A stretch of DNA of 64,000 nucleotides from Listeria farberi (GCF_014229245.1 NZ_JAARZJ010000004.1:1-64000), one strand, 5' to 3'; counted from the stretch's first letter, positions 25,358-35,662 are shown. Notes: a model not told the origin generated them from the sequence alone. Numbers and translations: made by a program.

Positions 25358-27388
25358 ATGAAACCCTATTTAAATAATATTGAATTCCAACAAGAGACTC
25401 AAACATGGACTATTTCCGGAACGTGCGCAGTTAAAATTGAAGAAGTGCAAGCGCACTATACCGAAATGTTCGAATTCCTTCGCCCTGAAAAGAAAATAAA
25501 TCTATCTTTTGAAACAAATGGTAAAAACTTTACTGCAACTATCCCAATGTCCGAAATAGCAGAAAATTCTATTACAAACAATAAAACTCCATGGAATTTC
25601 CGGATAATTAGTGGTGGTAAAAAGTATCCACTTGAATCTGATGGACCAGTAACAAATAAAGAAGTTACCCCTAAAAATGCTTTCTATCAATATGTATTTG
25701 AATTTCCAGAAGGCCTAGTTACCTTGTTTAGTAAACCAAAAGACATTACTGCTACACTTATAGATTTTGCCATAACACCCGATACTTTATCTGGAGCAAT
25801 TAAATTAAATATACCTATTGAACCAGATACATATTCAGCTGAAATAGTAATAAAACGTCGTCCCTATTCAGCTCTTTATCTGTTTCATGAACAAGAAGAA
25901 GCTTTCCAAATCGGTACTATAAAAACGGACAAAATAAATTTTCAAGTAAAATTGCAAGCACTTTCATCAAATCTACTCGTTGATTCAAATAATGTTGTGG
26001 ATACTTTTATTCGACTAAATTCGCTCTCTATAAATAAACAACATGATTTCTACTTGAATATTGATAATTCTATCAAAAACATTATTCCAAGAGAGGTAGA
26101 GCTTAGTCATCCGAAGTATAGCAAAATAAACACTTATGTTACCGGATCTAATCGTTTATCTTTCTACTTTAAAAAGAATTATCAAGAAATAGTTAGCCTT
26201 ACTGCTTTTCAAGAAGATGCTAATAAAATTGATCTTCAGTTCTCGATCCCTAAAAACTTCATTGATAGCAAATTAGTCATTAAACGAAGAGATAATAAGG
26301 CAAAGTTATTTGAATATTATATAGAACAAGAATTTCCTATAAAGAAAGGATTACTAAAATCAGCTACAACTATTTCAAGACATGAATTTTTATCAGGCAA
26401 TGTTAATAAAGAAAATGGTATTTGGGACTTCTTTATCCGGTCCACTGATCAACCCGATTTACCGATTTTCATTCCCGATACAGTTGATTTATCGAAAAAT
26501 AAATTCCATAATGTATCTAACCAGCCTTTTCTAGCTAAAATTATTAAAAACGGAGCAAAAAATCTTTCTATTAATACCAATCCTGCTCCTGAATCAAATG
26601 CTAATCCACTAAAAATAGCTGTGATGGGCTCTTGTTTTAGTAGAAATGCTTTTAATTCCAAACCTTTCTTCAATCCGGATTACAAACGCTTTTTTGAAGT
26701 CACATTTACACAGTCCCACACATCCCTTTTTAGTGTTTTATCGAAACCTTATACAGGAATAAATATTGATGACTACGGCAATATGACAGATAACGAGCGA
26801 AGAACGCTTCAAGCAGATTTTGATAAAGGCTTCTTTGAAAATCTAGAGAATTCTAAGTCTGATTATCTACTAATAGATTTGTATGCAGATGTTTTACGTG
26901 GCCCAATTTGGTTAGAAAGTGGGGAAATTCTTAGCTTATCATATATAAGCGAGCAGACAGGTATTCTTAATGATTTACCAATTAAACGACTACTTGATCA
27001 CTCTGATAATGACGCCTTCTTCCAAGAATGGACAAGCTATGCAGATGCGTTTATTGAAAAACTATTAACTGTACTTCCAGCTGAAAGAATTATTTTAAAT
27101 AAAGGCGGATTTACAAGTAAGTATTATGATAAGAACGGTGCGGTTCAAGAATACAAAATTAAAATGCGTATCGAACGCAACAATTATTTCTGGGATCGTT
27201 TAAATAACTACTTCCTATCTAAAGTACCTACAGCACAAGTTATTGACTTTACTAAAAAACCATATATAGGAGATTACTATTATCCATTTGGGCATTCATT
27301 CTCTCACTATGAATCTGGTTACTACAAAGATTTCATGCGAGAAATGATTTATATTACTGAACGAGAAAAAAGAAAATCAAATAATTAA
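25358..27388 (+). CDS. DUF6270-like protein (SGNH-hydrolase-type C-terminus) beside WTA export genes
   Basis: A 676-residue protein without signal peptide or membrane helices. The N-terminal 400 residues are beta-rich repeats I do not recognise. The C-terminal part (about 410-670) starts KIAVMGSCFSRNAF, a GSC(x)SR motif typical of DUF6270 proteins in capsule and teichoic-acid loci, and ends with PFGHSFSHYESGYY, which may carry the catalytic His of an SGNH-like fold (inference). The ATG at 25358 is chosen for AAGGAG 11 bases upstream. It stands alone on the plus strand, convergent with tagH. It might modify (for example acetylate or deacetylate) the polymer before export. Confidence 0.65.
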   Translation: MKPYLNNIEFQQETQTWTISGTCAVKIEEVQAHYTEMFEFLRPEKKINLSFETNGKNFTATIPMSEIAENSITNNKTPWNFRIISGGKKYPLESDGPVTNKEVTPKNAFYQYVFEFPEGLVTLFSKPKDITATLIDFAITPDTLSGAIKLNIPIEPDTYSAEIVIKRRPYSALYLFHEQEEAFQIGTIKTDKINFQVKLQALSSNLLVDSNNVVDTFIRLNSLSINKQHDFYLNIDNSIKNIIPREVELSHPKYSKINTYVTGSNRLSFYFKKNYQEIVSLTAFQEDANKIDLQFSIPKNFIDSKLVIKRRDNKAKLFEYYIEQEFPIKKGLLKSATTISRHEFLSGNVNKENGIWDFFIRSTDQPDLPIFIPDTVDLSKNKFHNVSNQPFLAKIIKNGAKNLSINTNPAPESNANPLKIAVMGSCFSRNAFNSKPFFNPDYKRFFEVTFTQSHTSLFSVLSKPYTGINIDDYGNMTDNERRTLQADFDKGFFENLENSKSDYLLIDLYADVLRGPIWLESGEILSLSYISEQTGILNDLPIKRLLDHSDNDAFFQEWTSYADAFIEKLLTVLPAERIILNKGGFTSKYYDKNGAVQEYKIKMRIERNNYFWDRLNNYFLSKVPTAQVIDFTKKPYIGDYYYPFGHSFSHYESGYYKDFMREMIYITEREKRKSNN

Positions 27389-27433
27389 ATGAAAATCCCC
27401 GCCTACGAAGTACCGTAAGCGGGGATTTTCATT
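27388..27433. terminator. Bidirectional terminator between the DUF6270-like gene and tagH
   Basis: Stem AATGAAAATCCCCGC/GCGGGGATTTTCATT (15 base pairs, extended by CTTACGG pairing in the loop), overlapping the tagH stop codon. Confidence 0.85.
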
Positions 27434-28442
27434 ATAATTTGCTTTCTATATGGTTCTTATCTATATAAACCACTTGTTCTTCTTGATGATTAGAACCTTC
27501 GCTAATCAGTCCTTTAAAGGATTTACCAGTTGCAACGAGTGAAGCAAATAACACAGTAAGTACTATTAATACTGTTAAAAAGCATTTATCAAATAGTGTT
27601 AAACGATATTTATCTGCGTTTGGATTTGGGTAAACCTTTTTCTGAGGAGCTTTTTGATGCTCTTTATGTTCTTTTTGATATTTTTTCTTGTAGTCATTTG
27701 GTTGTTTGTTAAACCATTTTACAAATTCATCATATTTCTGAGCAACTTCTTTCGCTTCACCCATTTCACGAATTTCACCGTGATGCATCCAGATGATTCT
27801 GTCACACAAACTTTTAACTTGTCCAAGCGAGTGACTGACAAATACGATAGTTTTTCCACGTGCTTTAAATTCATTTATTTTATTAACACATTTTTCATAA
27901 AAAGTTTGGTCCCCTACTGATAAAGCTTCATCAATAACCAAAATATCAGGATTTGTATGCACGGATATTGCAAAACCTAAACGTGACCGCATACCACTTG
28001 AATAATTTTTGATTGGTTGATTAATGAAATCACCAATATCAGCAAATTCAATAATACTAGGCATTAGCTTGTTAATTTGGGAACTTTTCATGCCATGCAT
28101 AAGTAATTTTAAGCGGATGTTCTCATAGCCTGTCAAGGGACCTTTTAGCCCTACCGCAATGGCAATTAAAGAAGTTTCTCCATTAATAACGACTTCACCT
28201 TGTGTTGGAGGGATAACACCTGACATAATACTAGATATTGTTGATTTACCAGAACCATTAATCCCGATTAAACCAACTGTTTCACCATCATGAATATCAA
28301 AAGAAACATCTCGTAACGCCCAAAAGGATTGCATTTTTTGACTTTTCGGCATAAACAAGCCTTTAATCTTATCTGATTTATTTTGATAGAGGTCATATTC
28401 TTTCGACACATGTTTAAATGCAACTTTAATTTTTTTATCCAT
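27432..28442 (-). CDS. tagH: Teichoic acid export ABC transporter, ATPase subunit
   Basis: ATPase partner of TagG, moving undecaprenyl-linked WTA outward. Walker A is GINGSGKST (near residue 63), the signature [12 protein letters not shown], Walker [16 protein letters not shown] and the switch His FVSHS. After the ATPase domain (about 1-245) comes a Lys/Gln-rich linker and a single transmembrane helix (about 287-307) with a short outside tail. The B. subtilis TagH is longer, with a big extracytoplasmic domain, so this is a shortened form. It lies 12 bases downstream of tagG. Confidence 0.93.
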   Translation of the reverse strand: MDKKIKVAFKHVSKEYDLYQNKSDKIKGLFMPKSQKMQSFWALRDVSFDIHDGETVGLIGINGSGKSTISSIMSGVIPPTQGEVVINGETSLIAIAVGLKGPLTGYENIRLKLLMHGMKSSQINKLMPSIIEFADIGDFINQPIKNYSSGMRSRLGFAISVHTNPDILVIDEALSVGDQTFYEKCVNKINEFKARGKTIVFVSHSLGQVKSLCDRIIWMHHGEIREMGEAKEVAQKYDEFVKWFNKQPNDYKKKYQKEHKEHQKAPQKKVYPNPNADKYRLTLFDKCFLTVLIVLTVLFASLVATGKSFKGLISEGSNHQEEQVVYIDKNHIESKL

Positions 28443-28454
28443 CTGTCTAACCTC

Positions 28455-29258
28455 CTATAAATAATCCACGAAGCGCTCGCGGAATTTCATGTGTAGTGTC
28501 GCACCGACAAATAGTAATGTCAGAGTGATTAACCAAAAATACATCGTGTATGACGGTGATTCCCAAAATCCACGGTGCATTAAGAATGTTTCTCTAAATC
28601 CGTTAACAACATAATAAATTGGATTTAGTTTTAAGACATTTACCAACCACTGCGGTAACATTGTCTCTAAATTCCAAACAATACCAGACATGTAAAAAAG
28701 TACACGCATAACGGATTGCAACATAATATAATAGTCTCTTACCAATACACTGATTGTTGCATTAAATAATGTAACACTATACAGAAAAGCAATCATCGCT
28801 ACAAAATAATACAAATATTGTCCCCAAAAAATGGTAATAGGTGTTCCGTTAATTGCAAACAATCCTAATAAAATCAGCATCATCGTAAAATAACTTGTTA
28901 AATTAGAAACAATCGTTATATTCGGTAGGATACTCATTGGAAAATTCATTTTTGAAACCATATTTATTTTATTGTAAATACTATTCGCACCTTGTAAAAT
29001 TACTGCGCTAATGAAGAACCACGGAATGATACCAGCAAGCATCCATTCAATGTAACTTGCTCCAGAACCAGATTTTGCATTCATTGCGAACCCAAACACA
29101 AAATAATAAATAGCGATTTGGATTAATGGATTTAAAATTTGCCAAGCTAGTCCTAGATAGTGGCTTTGGTATGTAGCCTTATCTTCATAGCGCGCAATGC
29201 GAAATATCATTGGTAAATTTTTAATTTGTTCTTTAATGACTTCCATAACTTGTTTCAC
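28455..29258 (-). CDS. tagG: Teichoic acid export ABC transporter, permease subunit
   Basis: A 267-residue ABC-2-type permease with about six membrane helices: LAWQILNPLIQIAIYYFVFG, GIIPWFFISAVILQGANSIY, MSGIVWNLETMLP and NPIYYVVNGFRETFLMHR are characteristic of polysaccharide/teichoic acid exporters. It pairs with the downstream tagH. Placement at the end of the WTA block fits export of the polymer made by the upstream genes. Confidence 0.92.
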   Translation of the reverse strand: MKQVMEVIKEQIKNLPMIFRIARYEDKATYQSHYLGLAWQILNPLIQIAIYYFVFGFAMNAKSGSGASYIEWMLAGIIPWFFISAVILQGANSIYNKINMVSKMNFPMSILPNITIVSNLTSYFTMMLILLGLFAINGTPITIFWGQYLYYFVAMIAFLYSVTLFNATISVLVRDYYIMLQSVMRVLFYMSGIVWNLETMLPQWLVNVLKLNPIYYVVNGFRETFLMHRGFWESPSYTMYFWLITLTLLFVGATLHMKFRERFVDYL

Positions 29259-29539
29259 AAAAACACTTCTTCCCGAAAAATAATATGGTTTTAAAAACCA
29301 GATTCAGCTCACTATTTACTTATAGGCAACTCCTCCACTTAAAACCAAGTACACTTTGCTTGTATTATTTGTCGTCTAAGTTGCCGTATTCTTGCGGTTT
29401 ATGCATGATCTTCTAAGTGTAAATTGCTTTCTTTATTAGGTGAATCACTTTACTCATAAGCATTAGTAAAAAATCCACCCTATGTTAAATTACCTTAAAA
29501 GTCGTTTTTTGTAAAGCTTCTTCTGTCATTATCAAAGAA
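29259..29539 (-). other. 281-base leader/spacer before tagG
   Basis: No gene seen. It contains a long-range inverted repeat GGCAACT...AGTTGCC (about 29324-29384) with a smaller CAAG/CTTG hairpin inside, which may fold in the tagG leader RNA. A promoter could not be assigned with confidence. Confidence 0.35.
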
Positions 29540-30433
29540 TTAGTTTTCCAAAACTGCCTGAATATCTGCTGCACCTTCTAATAACCTTGGTCCAGGACGA
29601 CTTAATTTATTCGCATCCATTTCAAAAATTTGCTCATTTTTTACAGCTGGAAGATCTTTCCAAGCATCACGTTTTAAAATAGTTGCTTTTGCATCTGGAT
29701 AAACTGATAAAATCATATCTGGTTTTAATTCGACAACTTTCTCTTCATTATATGGAATAAAGCCTGATTCGGTAACAATATTTTTCCCACCAGCGAGTTC
29801 AAGCATTTCATTCATAAATGTTCCTTTACCTGCCGTGTATAAGTCTGGGCTAATTTCAATCCACACTTTTGGAGATGTTTTTAGTTCTTTGGCTTTTTTT
29901 TCAATAGTTGCTTTTTGTTTTTCCATAGATGCTGTTACACTTTTAGCTTGTTTCTCTTTCCCAGTTAACTTACCAATTGTTTGAATGGAATTTTCGACTT
30001 CTTTTAGATTAGTCGCATCTGGAACAACAAATACATTAATACCTGCTTCTTTTAATAATTGGTAAGCATCTTTCTCAGTAGCAAGCATAGATTCATGACC
30101 GAGCACTAAATCTGGTTTAAGTGCGATGATTTTTTCTGTGTCTACAGTAGTTGAAGTAACTTTCTCAATTTTTTGGGCTTCTTTCGGATAATCATCGTAC
30201 GCAGAAACACCTTTTACTTTATCTCCCAAGTCTAAAGCAAACAAAATTTCTGTGTTGCTTGGTATCAATGAAACGATTTTTTCTGGAGTTTCTTTTAAAG
30301 TGATTTTTTCTTTAGTAGCATCTGTTACTTCAATTTTTTCTGTTTTTTCTGTAGGTGCTTTTGTTTCCGTATTCCCGCATGCAGTTAAAATCGCAAGTAA
30401 TAAAACTACGGCAATTCCTTTGAACCATTTCAT
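29540..30433 (-). CDS. BtuF/FecB-like ABC transporter substrate-binding lipoprotein
   Basis: A 297-residue lipoprotein. The signal peptide ends in the lipobox LTACG (Cys about 19), and a helical-backbone type periplasmic-binding fold follows: EKIVSLIPSNTEILFALDLGDKVKGVSAYDDYP, KPDLVLGHES and the C-terminal SRPGPRLLEGAADIQ. This class binds cobalamin, haem or iron-siderophores; the PSNTEIL..G..VKGVS..DDYP pattern is closest to cobalamin-binding BtuF, but this is from memory. No permease or ATPase is nearby. It lies downstream of pycA, separated by a structured terminator-like element. Confidence 0.8.
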   Translation of the reverse strand: MKWFKGIAVVLLLAILTACGNTETKAPTEKTEKIEVTDATKEKITLKETPEKIVSLIPSNTEILFALDLGDKVKGVSAYDDYPKEAQKIEKVTSTTVDTEKIIALKPDLVLGHESMLATEKDAYQLLKEAGINVFVVPDATNLKEVENSIQTIGKLTGKEKQAKSVTASMEKQKATIEKKAKELKTSPKVWIEISPDLYTAGKGTFMNEMLELAGGKNIVTESGFIPYNEEKVVELKPDMILSVYPDAKATILKRDAWKDLPAVKNEQIFEMDANKLSRPGPRLLEGAADIQAVLEN

Positions 30434-30458
30434 ATGTATGTTCTCCTTTTTTAGAAAA

Positions 30459-30568
30459 AACGGGTGTGAAATATAGCGCTATGGATTCGAAAAAACGTCT
30501 GTTTACTACGTTTAAAATCTCGATATTTAAAGTTGTTACTTTAAATTAGCGCTATATTCCCACCCGTT
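30459..30568 (-). repeat. Large inverted-repeat element with two internal hairpins
   Basis: Outer arms of 22-23 bases (AACGGGTG...ATATAGCGCTA at 30459-30481 and its near-perfect complement at 30547-30568) enclose two smaller hairpins: AAACGT/ACGTTT (30493-30513) and TTTAAAGT/ACTTTAAA with a 4-base loop (30526-30545). The predicted fold is a three-way junction. On the minus strand it ends CACCCG followed by six Ts, so it can act as the pycA terminator. It could also be a MITE-like element or a structured leader of the lipoprotein gene. Confidence 0.65.
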
Positions 30569-30583
30569 AGTCATTTATGTTTT

Positions 30584-33500
30584 TTAAATTCTGTTTACTT
30601 CAATTAATAAATCACCAGATTCGATTGTATCACCGTCAGAAACATAAATGCTACTAACTTCTCCATCGAATGGCGCTTGAATGGTTGTTTCCATTTTCAT
30701 TGCTTCTGTGATTAATAATGGATCACCTTTTTTCACAGAATCGCCTTTTTTCACAACAACTTGGATAACGGAACCTGTCATTGTAGCTCCAACATGTTCA
30801 GGGTTTGTTGTATCAATTTTACGGCGGGCAATAACTGTTGATTGAACATTCATATCTTGGATGTTGATTTCACGTGGTTGACCATTTAGTTCGAAATAAA
30901 TGACACGTGTTCCATCCGCAATTGGTTCACCGATAGAATTAAGCTTGATAAGAAGGATTTTTCCTTTTTCAAGTTCTACTTCAATCGTTTCACCTAAGCG
31001 CATACCTTTGTAAAATGTTGGTGTATCAAGGACTGTTACATCACCATATTTACTTATCATCTCTTGATAATCTAGGAATACTTTTGGATATAAAATATAG
31101 GAAATAACATCTTTTTCAGATGGTTCATAGCCCATTTTTTCTTTAAGTTCCACTTTGACTTCTGCAAAGTTAACTGGTTCCATTAAAGCTCCGGGACGAT
31201 CCGCAAGAGGTGTGCGTCCTTTGAGTACTAGTTTTTGAAGTTTTTCTGGGAAGCCGCCATATGGTTGACCAATTTCTCCCATAAAGAATTCGATAACGGA
31301 ATCTGGGAAATCAATAGTATCGCCTTTTTCGTAGACATCTTCTTCTGAAAGTTCGTTTTGAACCATAAATAGTGCTAAGTCTCCAACAACTTTAGAAGAT
31401 GGTGTCACTTTAACGATGTCTCCAAACATTTGGTTTACAACAGTATACATTTCTTTTACTTCATCCCAACGATCGCCAAGTCCGACAGCAATTGCTTGTT
31501 GTTGAAGGTTAGTATATTGACCACCTGGCATTTCATGAATATATACTTCTGTTTGAGGCGAATTAAGTGCGTTGTCAAAGTCTTTATAATAATGACGAAC
31601 ATCTTCCCAGTAATGATTAAGAATTTGGGAGTTTTGTGCATCTAGGTTAGTTTGGCGATTACCATTAACTAATCCATAATAAAGACCTGTCATACTTGGT
31701 TGGCTTGTCGCCCCACTCATCGCACTTGATGCTACATCAACAATGTCGACTCCTGCACTGACTGCCGCTGCATACGTATAAATACCATTACCGCTTGTGT
31801 CATGCGTATGAAGATGGATTGGCACATCTACTGTATCTTTTAGTTCACTAATTAAACGATAAGCCGCTTGTGGTTTTAAAAGCCCAGCCATATCTTTAAT
31901 TCCTAAAATATGCGTACCTTGAGCAACTAGCTCTTTCGCCATATCTTTATAGTAATCAATTGTATATTTCGTTCTTGAGTCATCATCAATATCTCCTGTA
32001 TAGCAGATTGTAGCCTCTACGACTTTCCCTGCTTCACGAACAGCATCAATTGACACTTCCATACCTTTAATCCAGTTTAAGCTATCAAACACCCTGAATA
32101 CATCCACACCAGATTGCGCTGACTGCTTAACGAATTCGCGAATAACATTGTCTGGATAGTTTTTATATCCAACAGCATTAGCTCCGCGAAGTAGCATTTG
32201 GAACATCACATTTGGAATTTGTTTTCTAAGTGTTTCCAAGCGCACCCAAGGATCTTCATTTAAGAAGCGATATGCTACATCAAAAGTTGCCCCACCCCAC
32301 ATTTCAAATGAGAACATATTCGGTAATAAGTGAGCCATCGCATCTGCTATTTGGAAAATATCTTTTGATCGAACACGTGTCGCAAGTAAAGATTGGTGTG
32401 CATCCCGAAGTGTAGTGTCTGTTAAAAGTACCTCTTCTTGTTTTTTCACCCAGTCTACAACGCCTTCAGGACCTTTTGCATCCAGAATTTGTTTCGTTCC
32501 TGGTGCAATTTGTGAGCCATAAGGAATTTTAGGTAAACGCGGCTCTGTGTACACAGGTTTGTCACGATGCTTAATTCCTGGGAAGCCATTTACCGTTACA
32601 TTACCAATATAGCGTAATGTTTTCGTACCACGGTCGCGAATATGTGGAAATTTAAATAGTTCAGGCGTCGTATCAATAAAGCTTGTATTATAATTACCAC
32701 TTGCAAAATCCGGATGACGAACAACATTTAATAAGAAAGGAATATTTGTTTTCACACCGCGGATACGGAATTCAATCAAGTTGCGGCGCATTTTGCGGGT
32801 AGCTTGCTCAAAAGTCATGCCCCAAGTACATAGTTTTACAAGTAAAGAATCATAAAACGGTGTTACAACTGTTCCTTGGAAACCATTACCGGCATCCAAA
32901 CGAACACCAAATCCACCCGTAGAACGATATGTGTCTACTCGGCCCGTATCTGGCATAAAATTATTAAGCGGATCTTCTGTTGTGATACGGCTTTGAATTG
33001 CAGAGCCGTGAATATGGATGTCTTCTTGTTTAGGAATAGCCACTAGTTGATCATGAAGCGCATATCCGTCTGCAATGAATAATTGCGATTGAACTATATC
33101 AATCCCAGTAATCATTTCCGTAATTGTATGCTCTACTTGTACACGAGGATTTACTTCAATAAAGTAAAAATTATCGCCTTCAACTAGAAATTCTACTGTT
33201 CCTGCATTGATATAATCAACATTCTTCATTAATTTAACTGCTGCGTCACAAATACGATTACGAAGTTCAGAAGTAATCGCATTACACGGAGCAACTTCTA
33301 CTACTTTTTGATGACGACGTTGAATGGAACAATCACGTTCAAATAAGTGAACGATATTACCGTGAGTGTCACCAAGGATTTGTACTTCAATATGTTTTGG
33401 ATTCATCACACATTTTTCTACGTATACTTCATCGTTTCCGAAAGCGGCTTTTGCTTCAGAAGACGCACGCTCAAAACTTTCTTTCACATGTTCTTTCGAT

Positions 33501-34024
33501 TCAACGACACGCATGCCACGACCGCCGCCTCCAAGAGAAGCTTTAATCATTAATGGATAGCCGTTCTTTTCACCGAACTCTTCTACTTCTTTAATGCCAG
33601 CTACTGGGCCATCACTGCCTGGAATTACTGGAATATCAGCTAATAGAGCTTGTTCTTTTGCTTTTATTTTATCGCCAAACATATCTAGGTGTTTTGATTT
33701 AGGACCAACGAAAATAATGCCTTCTTGCTCACAACGACGAGCAAATTCAATGTTTTCGGACAAGAAACCATATCCCGGATGAATCGCGTCTGCACCAGAT
33801 TCTTTAGCAATTTCAATGATGTTTTCGATATCTAGATACGCATCAATAGGCTTTTTCCCTGCTCCAACCAGATAGGCTTCATCTGATTTATACCGGTGAA
33901 AACTTCCGGTATCTTCTTGTGAATAAATAGCCACTGTTTTGATTTTGAGTTCAGTACATGCACGCATAACGCGGATAGCAATTTCTCCACGGTTTGCTAC
34001 TAATACTTTTTTAATTCGATTCAT
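30584..34024 (-). CDS. pycA: Pyruvate carboxylase
   Basis: Makes oxaloacetate from pyruvate, bicarbonate and ATP; it is the anaplerotic enzyme in Listeria, whose TCA cycle is incomplete, and in L. monocytogenes it is known to be inhibited by c-di-AMP. Length 1146 residues. Biotin carboxylase (about 1-450) has KVLVANRGEIAIRV and GGGGRGM; carboxyltransferase (about 530-800) has LLTDTTLRDAHQSLLATRVR; the C-terminal biotin carrier has EAMKMET with the biotinylated Lys. The ATG at 34024 is chosen for GGAGGAAAAAA just upstream. Confidence 0.97.
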   Translation of the reverse strand: MNRIKKVLVANRGEIAIRVMRACTELKIKTVAIYSQEDTGSFHRYKSDEAYLVGAGKKPIDAYLDIENIIEIAKESGADAIHPGYGFLSENIEFARRCEQEGIIFVGPKSKHLDMFGDKIKAKEQALLADIPVIPGSDGPVAGIKEVEEFGEKNGYPLMIKASLGGGGRGMRVVESKEHVKESFERASSEAKAAFGNDEVYVEKCVMNPKHIEVQILGDTHGNIVHLFERDCSIQRRHQKVVEVAPCNAITSELRNRICDAAVKLMKNVDYINAGTVEFLVEGDNFYFIEVNPRVQVEHTITEMITGIDIVQSQLFIADGYALHDQLVAIPKQEDIHIHGSAIQSRITTEDPLNNFMPDTGRVDTYRSTGGFGVRLDAGNGFQGTVVTPFYDSLLVKLCTWGMTFEQATRKMRRNLIEFRIRGVKTNIPFLLNVVRHPDFASGNYNTSFIDTTPELFKFPHIRDRGTKTLRYIGNVTVNGFPGIKHRDKPVYTEPRLPKIPYGSQIAPGTKQILDAKGPEGVVDWVKKQEEVLLTDTTLRDAHQSLLATRVRSKDIFQIADAMAHLLPNMFSFEMWGGATFDVAYRFLNEDPWVRLETLRKQIPNVMFQMLLRGANAVGYKNYPDNVIREFVKQSAQSGVDVFRVFDSLNWIKGMEVSIDAVREAGKVVEATICYTGDIDDDSRTKYTIDYYKDMAKELVAQGTHILGIKDMAGLLKPQAAYRLISELKDTVDVPIHLHTHDTSGNGIYTYAAAVSAGVDIVDVASSAMSGATSQPSMTGLYYGLVNGNRQTNLDAQNSQILNHYWEDVRHYYKDFDNALNSPQTEVYIHEMPGGQYTNLQQQAIAVGLGDRWDEVKEMYTVVNQMFGDIVKVTPSSKVVGDLALFMVQNELSEEDVYEKGDTIDFPDSVIEFFMGEIGQPYGGFPEKLQKLVLKGRTPLADRPGALMEPVNFAEVKVELKEKMGYEPSEKDVISYILYPKVFLDYQEMISKYGDVTVLDTPTFYKGMRLGETIEVELEKGKILLIKLNSIGEPIADGTRVIYFELNGQPREINIQDMNVQSTVIARRKIDTTNPEHVGATMTGSVIQVVVKKGDSVKKGDPLLITEAMKMETTIQAPFDGEVSSIYVSDGDTIESGDLLIEVNRI

Positions 34025-34298
34025 TTTTTTCCTCCTAACCAACACTGATCTGTTCTATACTTGATACGTTGCCTAAATGGACAAAATGATTATGTACACT
34101 TTTAAGCTCTCCCTTTTTTAGGCTGTAAAACGGTATATAACTTCAATTATAGTATTAAATACCATCAGATGTAAATTATTTTCTTTCTAAATATTTAAAA
34201 CAATATCGAAAACACGAATAAACTGGCTATAAAACGCCAATAACATGCGGTAAAACTAAAAAAGAAAAAGCCAATTAAATGACTTTTTCAATCAAGAT
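34025..34298 (-). other. Spacer between ftsW and pycA
   Basis: AT-rich, no ORF with a ribosome site except that of pycA. Near 34265-34315 an AGCC/GGCT long-loop pairing followed by Ts may terminate ftsW, but it is weak. Confidence 0.3.
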
Positions 34299-35498
34299 TT
34301 ATCGGCTTTTTTGCATCTCTTTTTTTGAACCATCTGCACTATACAAACGGTGGTATTTATTAAACATCGAAATATTAGCCACAATTCCTAGCATCATAGA
34401 AAGTACCATCAATGAAGAACCACCGTAACTAATAAATGGAAGTGTTACCCCAGTAAGAGGGATAAGTCCGCTTGCCCCGCCTAAATTAATAAATGCTTGA
34501 ATTGCAATCAAACTCGCAATCCCATAGCACATCAAGGAAGCAAAAGGATCTTTCGCCCTAAGTCCGGTACTAATCGTTTTAAAAATGAGAAAGAATAGCG
34601 CTAAAATGATAAACATAACGCCAAAAACGCCTAGCTCTTCTGCAACAACCGCTATAATAAAATCGGTATGTGCTTCTGGTAAATACCCTAGTTTTTGAAC
34701 ACTTTCTCCAAGCCCTTGCCCTGAAACTCCACCAGAACCGATAGCGTAAAATGAATTAATTAATTGATGTCCTTCTTTATCCGCATATTCAAACGGATTC
34801 ATAAAAGTAGTGATACGTGCTACTTTAGTTGGTGAAACGATATCATTTCTAATTTCTTTGGGTAGTGCAAATAAAATGAGTGTAAGAAGAACAATGACAC
34901 CCATGCCAATTCCGATTAATTTCATAATCGTTCGAAGACGCATACCAGAAGTAATAATTATGCAACAACCTACTAAGAAAATAATAAATGCAGTTCCAGT
35001 ATCTGGTTGAATAGCAATTAAAAAGCAGACAAATGCTAGAAAGAAAATGGGGGGTAATACACCACGATTAAAATCATCTATATAGCTTTGTTTCTTTGCG
35101 TAAATTGCTGACATATAAATAATTACTGCTAGTTTTGCAAATTCACCAGGTTGAAGTGAACGAGGACCTACAACAAACCAACTATTTGCGTTATTGACAG
35201 TTTTACCTACGAGAAAAATTAATAATAGGACGCCAATTGTACCAAATACAATTAACATTAACACCTTATTATTTTGATAAAACTTAAAAGGTACTAAGGC
35301 AAATAGCAGGAAAAAAATAAAACTAATAATAAAGTTTTTTACTTGTCGTGCATAAAAATAATCTGCAGGTAAATCTTTACCAATTGCAAGAGACCAACTA
35401 GCGCTATAAATCATAATAATTCCAAATAAACATAGAACTACAAATGCAACTATAAATGTATAATCATAAGATTTTAAAATTCGTTTTAACATTAGCAT
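34299..35498 (-). CDS. ftsW: SEDS-family peptidoglycan glycosyltransferase (FtsW/RodA)
   Basis: A 399-residue, ten-helix membrane enzyme polymerising lipid II with a partner class B PBP. SEDS marks: MIYSASW in helix 1, GPRSLQPGEFAKLAVIIYMS, IQPDTGTAFI, and FINLGGASGLIPLTGVTLPFISYGGSS with the conserved LPFISYGGSS. The ATG at 35498 follows GGGATTGGACG; an internal ATG two codons later is possible. The position next to ylaN and pycA is the usual Firmicute neighbourhood of FtsW. Confidence 0.92.
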   Translation of the reverse strand: MLMLKRILKSYDYTFIVAFVVLCLFGIIMIYSASWSLAIGKDLPADYFYARQVKNFIISFIFFLLFALVPFKFYQNNKVLMLIVFGTIGVLLLIFLVGKTVNNANSWFVVGPRSLQPGEFAKLAVIIYMSAIYAKKQSYIDDFNRGVLPPIFFLAFVCFLIAIQPDTGTAFIIFLVGCCIIITSGMRLRTIMKLIGIGMGVIVLLTLILFALPKEIRNDIVSPTKVARITTFMNPFEYADKEGHQLINSFYAIGSGGVSGQGLGESVQKLGYLPEAHTDFIIAVVAEELGVFGVMFIILALFFLIFKTISTGLRAKDPFASLMCYGIASLIAIQAFINLGGASGLIPLTGVTLPFISYGGSSLMVLSMMLGIVANISMFNKYHRLYSADGSKKEMQKSR

Positions 35499-35618
35499 CG
35501 TCCAATCCCTGAGAAGTTAATATCCCATCTTGTTTTCTATTCTTTCTATTATAAAGGAAAAGACTAGAAAATGAAAAGGGGAATCACCTCCATCTTTTGG
35601 CTCATTTTTTCTAGAAAT

Positions 35619-35651
35619 AAAAAAGATGCCTGAAAAAATCAGTCATCTTTT
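35619..35651 (-). terminator. Terminator after ylaN
   Basis: Stem AAAAGATG-CTGA / TCAG-CATCTTTT with one mismatch, followed on the minus strand by Ts. Confidence 0.75.
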
Positions 35652-35662
35652 CAATGAATAGA

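Noticed and set aside
31430-33782. Several open frames antisense to pycA
   Set aside because: They lack ribosome sites and follow from codon bias in a long conserved gene.
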